A DNA stretch of 64,000 nucleotides. Origin: SG8-4 sp964598225 (GTDB lineage Bacteria > Planctomycetota > Phycisphaerae > Sedimentisphaerales > Anaerobacaceae). Below are positions 59,782 to 64,000 of the stretch, piece by piece. The notes under the pieces were generated by a model. It was not told the DNA's origin, searched no databases, and worked only from the letters and a program-made list of their open reading frames with translations. A program made the position numbers and the translations under genes. Position 1 is the first letter of the stretch. Each line of letters starts with the position of its first letter. The DNA lies in assembly GCA_964598225.1 (NCBI GenBank), contig CAZRBG010000001.1:62001-126000 (forward strand). Reading direction: 5' to 3'.

Positions 59782-61071
59782 TCAACTTGAAGGCCCTTTG
59801 TCCAGGATGTCTCTTATGCGGTTGTCCATTTTTTCTTGATCGGAGGCGAAGCTGTTCAGGCCGGCCAGATTCATCAGACTGTCGAGGCCGACTGCTTTGT
59901 TCTCGAGTGCATCCCTCCAGTTGTCAATCTTTGGAATCTTGCCTTCACGAGCGCTTGTCTCTACTTGAGAATCTGTCCAGCGGACCAATACGTCGCCACA
60001 CCCGTTCTGATCAAAAAAGTCAATAAGATCGTCGGGTGTGAATTGATCGAGATTCTCCTGTTCGAGATTCTCAATACAGTTGACCAGTTGTACTATGACA
60101 TTCCAGAGCGTATCCAGCCTCAGAGCGGTCCGGTCAACTTTGGGATCTATTTCCGGATCGAAGACATTGTTTGTCTGGTCGACAATAGTCTCCGGCGATG
60201 GCTCTGAGCCTGCAAATTCTCCCGCTACCTTTGGCGGAAGGGTCATAACGTCGATTCCGGCCAGGTTTTCTATCTGCGGCGCTTCTCTGAAGCTGGCGCC
60301 TATCTGGCGGCTGGAGGAGAGTTTCTGCTTGCTAAGCTGCTTGATAACCCTTTGGGAGGTCAGAGTAGCTTTTTCCGCCATATAACGCCCGCTCCCGAGT
60401 TGATTGTCAGCCACAAAACTATCGAGTCTTCCCATGAAGACATTGACGAAAGCAGGCTTTGCCAGACGCGCCATAAGATAGTTCTGACGTGCCGAAAATC
60501 CCAGAGTGTGATTGACGGCAATACCCTCTCTGGAAAGTTTTCGAGTCGCCAGCAGACCGGCGGGAGTAAACGGTATCTTTACAATGAACCGCTCCGGGCA
60601 AATCTCGTGGTAGCGCCGGCCGCAGTCAACGGCGGCTTCCACGTCGTGCGCCAGGTCGGTGTGCTCCTCTACAGAGACGTATGCATCGAATTTTTCGACA
60701 AGATTGAGTCCGTGCCGGGCGTTCAGTATGAATCCTATTTCGCGGATTTTCTCTTCTTCTGAGAGGTCGTTGCATTGCCCCAGCATTTTCGAGGCTGCTT
60801 CGATCAGCGAATCGTATCGGCCTGTTTGGATTTCTTTGTTCAAGAGTGTATTGTTCGTCGTAAGGGCGGTGAAGTCTGTGGTCCACACATCTCGAATATC
60901 ATCGATGCTGCCGGAGTCCAGCCACAATTCGCTGCCGAGCTCTCGCAGGCGCCGCCAGACGGGCTTGCTCTTATACTTTTCTCTTCCTTCATCGAACTGA
61001 GGTGAAAAATCTTTTCTCGTGAAACCCCGTATGGACCGGCTTATATCTGTTTTCGTATTCGAACTTTCCAT
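59782..61071 (-). CDS. tal: Transaldolase-family protein
   Basis: Transaldolase transfers a dihydroxyacetone unit between sugar phosphates in the pentose phosphate pathway. The ATG at 61071 has AAGGA at good spacing and starts MESSNTKTDISRSI. Family features are TTDFTALTTNNTLLNKEIQT (substrate loop), RFIVKIPFTPAGLLATRKLS with the Schiff-base Lys in the KIPxTxxG context, and HTLGFSARQNYLMARLAKPA. It is ~430 residues, longer than TalB (317), with ~110 extra residues at the C-terminus that I do not recognise. It is the third gene of a galT-fpg-tal operon, 38 bases after fpg. Confidence 0.85.
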   Translation of the reverse strand: MESSNTKTDISRSIRGFTRKDFSPQFDEGREKYKSKPVWRRLRELGSELWLDSGSIDDIRDVWTTDFTALTTNNTLLNKEIQTGRYDSLIEAASKMLGQCNDLSEEEKIREIGFILNARHGLNLVEKFDAYVSVEEHTDLAHDVEAAVDCGRRYHEICPERFIVKIPFTPAGLLATRKLSREGIAVNHTLGFSARQNYLMARLAKPAFVNVFMGRLDSFVADNQLGSGRYMAEKATLTSQRVIKQLSKQKLSSSRQIGASFREAPQIENLAGIDVMTLPPKVAGEFAGSEPSPETIVDQTNNVFDPEIDPKVDRTALRLDTLWNVIVQLVNCIENLEQENLDQFTPDDLIDFFDQNGCGDVLVRWTDSQVETSAREGKIPKIDNWRDALENKAVGLDSLMNLAGLNSFASDQEKMDNRIRDILDKGPSS

Positions 61072-61109
61072 GGTTACATCCTTTTCATATATTTCCATTC
61101 TCCGTGCCG

Positions 61110-61892
61110 TTACTTCTGGCAGTTCGGGCAAAAGAAAGCTGTTCTTCCGGATATTTTCTTAAGTTGTATCTCATTATGGCATCGCGGACAGTTTTCGCCT
61201 TCTTGCCTGTGTACGAGCAAATACGAACGTGGAAGTTTTTCAGGATCGGCTCTCCTTTCCACCGCTCGATCTATCACCTTCTTCATATTTTTATGAATTT
61301 TTTTAACATCCGCATCTGTAAGGCTGCTGCATTTGGTATCGGGCCTGATACGGGCCTGGAAGAGAATCTCGTCGGAATAGATGTTGCCGAGGCCTGCAAT
61401 GAATTTCTGATTCATTAAGGTTGATTTTACGCTGCCCCGTCCACTCTCGAATATTTGCCTGAAGTCATCAATGTCAAGACTCAAAGCATCGGGACCCAGT
61501 TCGTTGTTTTTCAGAAATTCGTCGATAGACTTGATAAGCGAGACCTGCCCGAGCATCCTCGTGCAAACATAGGCCAGCTTGTAATTATTATCAAAAGCGA
61601 AAACAACCTTATCGTAAGCTCCTTTTTCATTCTCGTTCTTGTAGTATCGCAGAAAACCGGTCATCCCGAAATGCAGTTCGAGCCGGTATTGGTTGTCGGT
61701 CTCGACGAACAGATGTTTGCCGTGGCGAACCGTGGATCCAAAATAGTGCCCCTTCAGTTCCCGCTTCAGTTTATTGGAGGAGGTATCCTTCAAAATCCTG
61801 CCGTCGTTAACGGCAACCTTTTCTATCTTCTGATGCAGAGAAGTTGCATCGAGATATTGTTTGAATATTTCTACATCGGGACATTCAGGCAT
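61110..61892 (-). CDS. Formamidopyrimidine-DNA glycosylase family protein (Fpg/Nei)
   Basis: The ATG at 61892 has AGGAG upstream and yields PECPDVEIFKQYLD, in which Pro2 and Glu3 are the catalytic pair of Fpg/Nei (textbook PELPEVE is altered to PECPDVE). HGKHLFVETDN contains the catalytic Lys region, and GLGNIYSDEILFQARIRPD is the H2TH signature. The C-terminal zinc finger CPRC...CPNC is intact. The enzyme would excise oxidised bases. The altered PEL to PEC and the loss of the usual damage-recognition context leave open whether it is a Fpg, a Nei or an MvNei1-like enzyme. It overlaps the end of galT by 8 bases, indicating an operon. Confidence 0.87.
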   Translation of the reverse strand: MPECPDVEIFKQYLDATSLHQKIEKVAVNDGRILKDTSSNKLKRELKGHYFGSTVRHGKHLFVETDNQYRLELHFGMTGFLRYYKNENEKGAYDKVVFAFDNNYKLAYVCTRMLGQVSLIKSIDEFLKNNELGPDALSLDIDDFRQIFESGRGSVKSTLMNQKFIAGLGNIYSDEILFQARIRPDTKCSSLTDADVKKIHKNMKKVIDRAVERRADPEKLPRSYLLVHRQEGENCPRCHNEIQLKKISGRTAFFCPNCQK

Positions 61893-62937
61893 TGCTGGCC
61901 ACTCCTTTCTTCGAAGCTTGAGAGACGCTGTTGCTTTCATGCTGTCCTCGCAGAACCGCAGCATCCTCTTCGGGGAGAGACGGATTAATGTGCATCCCTG
62001 AGCCCATCTCGAAGCCCGCCGGCGTCGTCAGACGAGGCTGTATCTGGACGAACCAATGGAGAAATCGCAGCATGGTCGGCTGCCGCGAATAGCTGTTGAT
62101 CACGTAGTTGTAATCCGGGTCCCCGAGTATATCCTGATATCGCTGCAGCGTATCCTTCAGAGCGCAGGCCAGATCCGCTCGCTCCTGCTCAGAGGCCAGA
62201 CCGAAGTCGGAGCAGTGAAGCTTAGGAGCAATCCAGACTTCAAAAGGTACAGCGGCGGCGAAAGGAACAAAAGCCATGAAAAGGTCATTCTCGAAAAAGA
62301 TTTTGGTTCCCTCAGTCTGTTCCGTTTCGATGATGTCACAAAGCGCACATTGCTTGTTCAGACTGTAATAGTTTTTTGCAACCAACTCCCTGTTGGAAAT
62401 GCAATGGGGGATAATTCCCGACCCGATAAGTTGCGAGTGAGGATGCTGCAAGGATGTGCCCGCACGTGGACCGTGGTTGCGAAAAATAATGACGGCCGCC
62501 ACTTCATCGTGATCGCGGTACACCTGGCCGTAACGCATGGCGTACGTCTCGATCAGCGTCGTGACTTCCTCCTCCGACATCGCAGGGATATCCTGGTTAT
62601 GGAGCGGGGTTTCTATAATGACTTCGTGCAGGCCGCAAGCGGCCGCGGTCAGGTATATGCCTCTGTTCGTTCCGGTTATTTCACTTTCGGGAGTGAGCAC
62701 CGGATATTTGTTCGGGACCACGCGATTTTGCCAGGGCCTGTCGTCGGCGGCCGCTATCTCGTGGATAACGGTCGGCAACTGACTCTCATTACCCGGACAG
62801 AATGGACAATTCGCCGCTGAGCCGGGCGGGTGTTCTCGTTTGACCTTTTGCGTTTCACTGGCATGAGGCCGCTTGGCTCTCTCAGGGGCATAGATTATCC
62901 ATTGCTCGGTGAGTAAATCTTGTCTTATCTCGTTCAC
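61885..62937 (-). CDS. galT: Galactose-1-phosphate uridylyltransferase
   Basis: GalT exchanges UMP between UDP-glucose and galactose-1-phosphate in the Leloir pathway. The GTG at 62937 has AGGAGG at ideal spacing. The sequence shows the zinc region CPFCPGNE, NRVVPNKYPVL, FRNHGPRAGTSLQHPHSQL with the nucleophilic His in HPHSQ, and the second half LHWFVQIQPRLTTPAGFEMG. Length is normal for the bacterial DUF4931/GalT group. It overlaps the fpg gene and shares an operon with the transaldolase. No galK or galE is visible; the GHMP kinase at 51773 is a remote possibility only. Confidence 0.93.
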   Translation of the reverse strand: MNEIRQDLLTEQWIIYAPERAKRPHASETQKVKREHPPGSAANCPFCPGNESQLPTVIHEIAAADDRPWQNRVVPNKYPVLTPESEITGTNRGIYLTAAACGLHEVIIETPLHNQDIPAMSEEEVTTLIETYAMRYGQVYRDHDEVAAVIIFRNHGPRAGTSLQHPHSQLIGSGIIPHCISNRELVAKNYYSLNKQCALCDIIETEQTEGTKIFFENDLFMAFVPFAAAVPFEVWIAPKLHCSDFGLASEQERADLACALKDTLQRYQDILGDPDYNYVINSYSRQPTMLRFLHWFVQIQPRLTTPAGFEMGSGMHINPSLPEEDAAVLRGQHESNSVSQASKKGVASNA

Positions 62938-62964
62938 TTTCTGCCTCCTGCTTCTCTTGAATGG

Positions 62965-64000
62965 TCACTTTGCCTTGTTAATCAATTTATCGTATTTTTG
63001 TTCATCGAGGATCTCGACGTTGTGTTTCCTGGCTTGCTCTAATTTGCTGCCCGGATCCTCGCCCACCACCACAAAGTCGGTGTTACTACTCACGCTGGAG
63101 GTTACTCTCGCGCCGAGGTCTTCGGCCATACTGCTTGCCTCCTGCCGGGTGTAATCCTCGAGCTCGCCGGTAAAGACGAATGTTTTATCCTTGAGCGGCA
63201 GGTCTTTATCCGAAGTCCTCACCTTTTTGATTTTGACACCGGCATCGAAAAGCTTTTCCAGGACTTTCAGGTTCTGCTCTTCTGAGAAAAAGTTGTTTAT
63301 GCTCTCGGCAATTTCGCTGCCTATTTCCTTCACTTGTTTGAGTTCGCTCAGCCTGGCTTCTTTTAGTTTGTCGAAGCTGCCGAAGCGGCGGGCCGCTACC
63401 TGGGCGACGTGGCGCCCGACGTGGCGGATGCCCAGCGCGTAGAGAAACGTGTCGAGCTTTGCCTCCCTGGATTGTTGGATGGATTTGTGCAGCTTCTCAG
63501 CCGATTTTTGTGCAAAACCTTCCAGCGATTTCAACTGTTCGACAGACAACTTGTACAAGTCCGCCATGTCCGTGACAAAGCCGCGCTCTACCAGTTCTTT
63601 GACGGTCTCGTCGCCGAGGCCTTCGATGTTCATCGCCTCTCGCGAGCTGTAATGCTGAACGCGGCCGATTAGCTGCGCGCGGCACGAAAGCGATGCCGGG
63701 CAGACATAGTAAGCTCCTTCTTTCTTGACCCACTCGCCGCACACGGGGCACTTCTGCGGCATAGAAAACGGTTTGCTTCTTTTTTTGCCCTTCTGGTTGA
63801 TACGTTCTACGACCTCGGGGATAACGTCGCCGGCCCTTTCGATTCGCACCTTATCGCCGGGCCGGACATCTTTGCGTTTGACTTCGCCTTCGTTGTGAAG
63901 CGTGGCCCGACTGACCGTTACGCCGCCGACGTCCACCGGCTGCAGTAAAGCGACGGGAGTCAGGATGCCGGTTCTTCCGACCTGGACCACGATTTCCTCA
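62965..64000 (-). CDS. ligA: NAD-dependent DNA ligase, C-terminal part (runs off the right edge)
   Basis: This is the C-terminal half of LigA, which seals nicks during replication and repair. The visible ~344 residues begin in the OB-fold (EEIVVQVGRTGILTPVALLQ) and carry the zinc finger CPVCGEWVKKEGAYYVCPAS. The helix-hairpin-helix domain (GLGDETVKELVERGFVTDM, ALGIRHVGRHVAQVAARRFG) and a C-terminal BRCT domain (KTFVFTGELEDYTRQEASSM) follow. The adenylation domain with the AMP-linked lysine lies outside the window. The sequence reads without interruption to position 64000. It ends 28 bases upstream of galT, so the two may be cotranscribed. Confidence 0.95.
   Translation of the reverse strand, partial: EEIVVQVGRTGILTPVALLQPVDVGGVTVSRATLHNEGEVKRKDVRPGDKVRIERAGDVIPEVVERINQKGKKRSKPFSMPQKCPVCGEWVKKEGAYYVCPASLSCRAQLIGRVQHYSSREAMNIEGLGDETVKELVERGFVTDMADLYKLSVEQLKSLEGFAQKSAEKLHKSIQQSREAKLDTFLYALGIRHVGRHVAQVAARRFGSFDKLKEARLSELKQVKEIGSEIAESINNFFSEEQNLKVLEKLFDAGVKIKKVRTSDKDLPLKDKTFVFTGELEDYTRQEASSMAEDLGARVTSSVSSNTDFVVVGEDPGSKLEQARKHNVEILDEQKYDKLINKAK

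Noticed and set aside
61072..61131. An Fpg-like N-terminus (MPELPEV) in front of the transaldolase
   Set aside because: It starts at a TTG within the last codons of the fpg gene and is an out-of-frame reading of its zinc finger; the resemblance to PELPEVE is coincidence.
1..64000. CRISPR arrays, insertion sequences or prophage
   Set aside because: I found no regularly spaced direct repeats, no transposase and no phage structural genes; only short palindromic repeats and integrase remnants are present.

Overview
The window looks like a chromosomal segment of a Planctomycetota bacterium, most likely of the Phycisphaerae (Sedimentisphaerales-like) lineage. This is inferred from gene content, not from a marker gene: many large secreted carbohydrate-active proteins (sulfatase, DUF2961, DUF1080/3-keto-disaccharide hydrolase, DUF5060/DUF4038 apiosidase-like, DUF1593), PQQ/BamB-like beta-propellers, a LamG type familiar from planctomycetes, and planctomycete-style integrase N-termini beside tRNA genes. 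I did not compute base composition. No phage, IS element or CRISPR array is visible.

Positions 1-11,400 are mostly housekeeping: a partial hisC, a probable structured RNA with its own promoter and terminator, accD, tRNA-Cys, a PilZ/coiled-coil - macrodomain - alcohol dehydrogenase operon, tRNA-Ser, a membrane protein, a MobB-MobA fusion, a secreted propeller protein, a B12-binding radical SAM protein and a cold-shock protein. Frameshifted remnants of integrase N-termini lie upstream of tRNA-Cys and tRNA-Ser.

Positions 11,490-22,429 are a minus-strand block of four large secreted proteins: an 1871-aa beta-helix/PDZ/methyltransferase-like/propeller fusion, a sulfatase, a CarboxypepD_reg-like propeller protein and a DUF2961-DUF1080 protein. 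They look like one polysaccharide-processing operon. An FtsK-like translocase without a gamma domain, a DUF1294 protein, an aldo/keto reductase, an OmpH-like protein and a small lipoprotein follow. Next come a histidine kinase, a sigma-54 response regulator and a single-domain receiver, then a lone flgE preceded by a sigma-54-like promoter.

Positions 34,939-50,543 form a second long minus-strand block of ten genes: apiosidase-like hydrolase, oxidoreductase-like barrel, two propellers, DUF1593 hydrolase, VCBS-like protein, sodium symporter, sugar-binding lipoprotein, UroD-family protein and a propeller-DUF1080 protein. A plus-strand operon (50,727-54,553) then encodes a GDP-mannose 3,5-epimerase-like protein, a GHMP kinase-like protein, a RhaM-like mutarotase and a secreted TIM-barrel hydrolase. 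The right end is central metabolism and repair: tRNA-Arg, aldehyde dehydrogenase, PEP synthase, a SpoIIAA-like protein, transaldolase, a formamidopyrimidine-DNA glycosylase homologue, galT and a partial ligA.

The most unusual items are a circularly permuted LamG domain inserted in the apiosidase-like protein, the 1871-aa fusion, the structured RNA next to accD, a two-copy ~96-bp element with GGTTCCGCTGAA termini, palindromic repeats lying inside reading frames (twice at signal peptides), and the integrase remnants at two tRNA genes.
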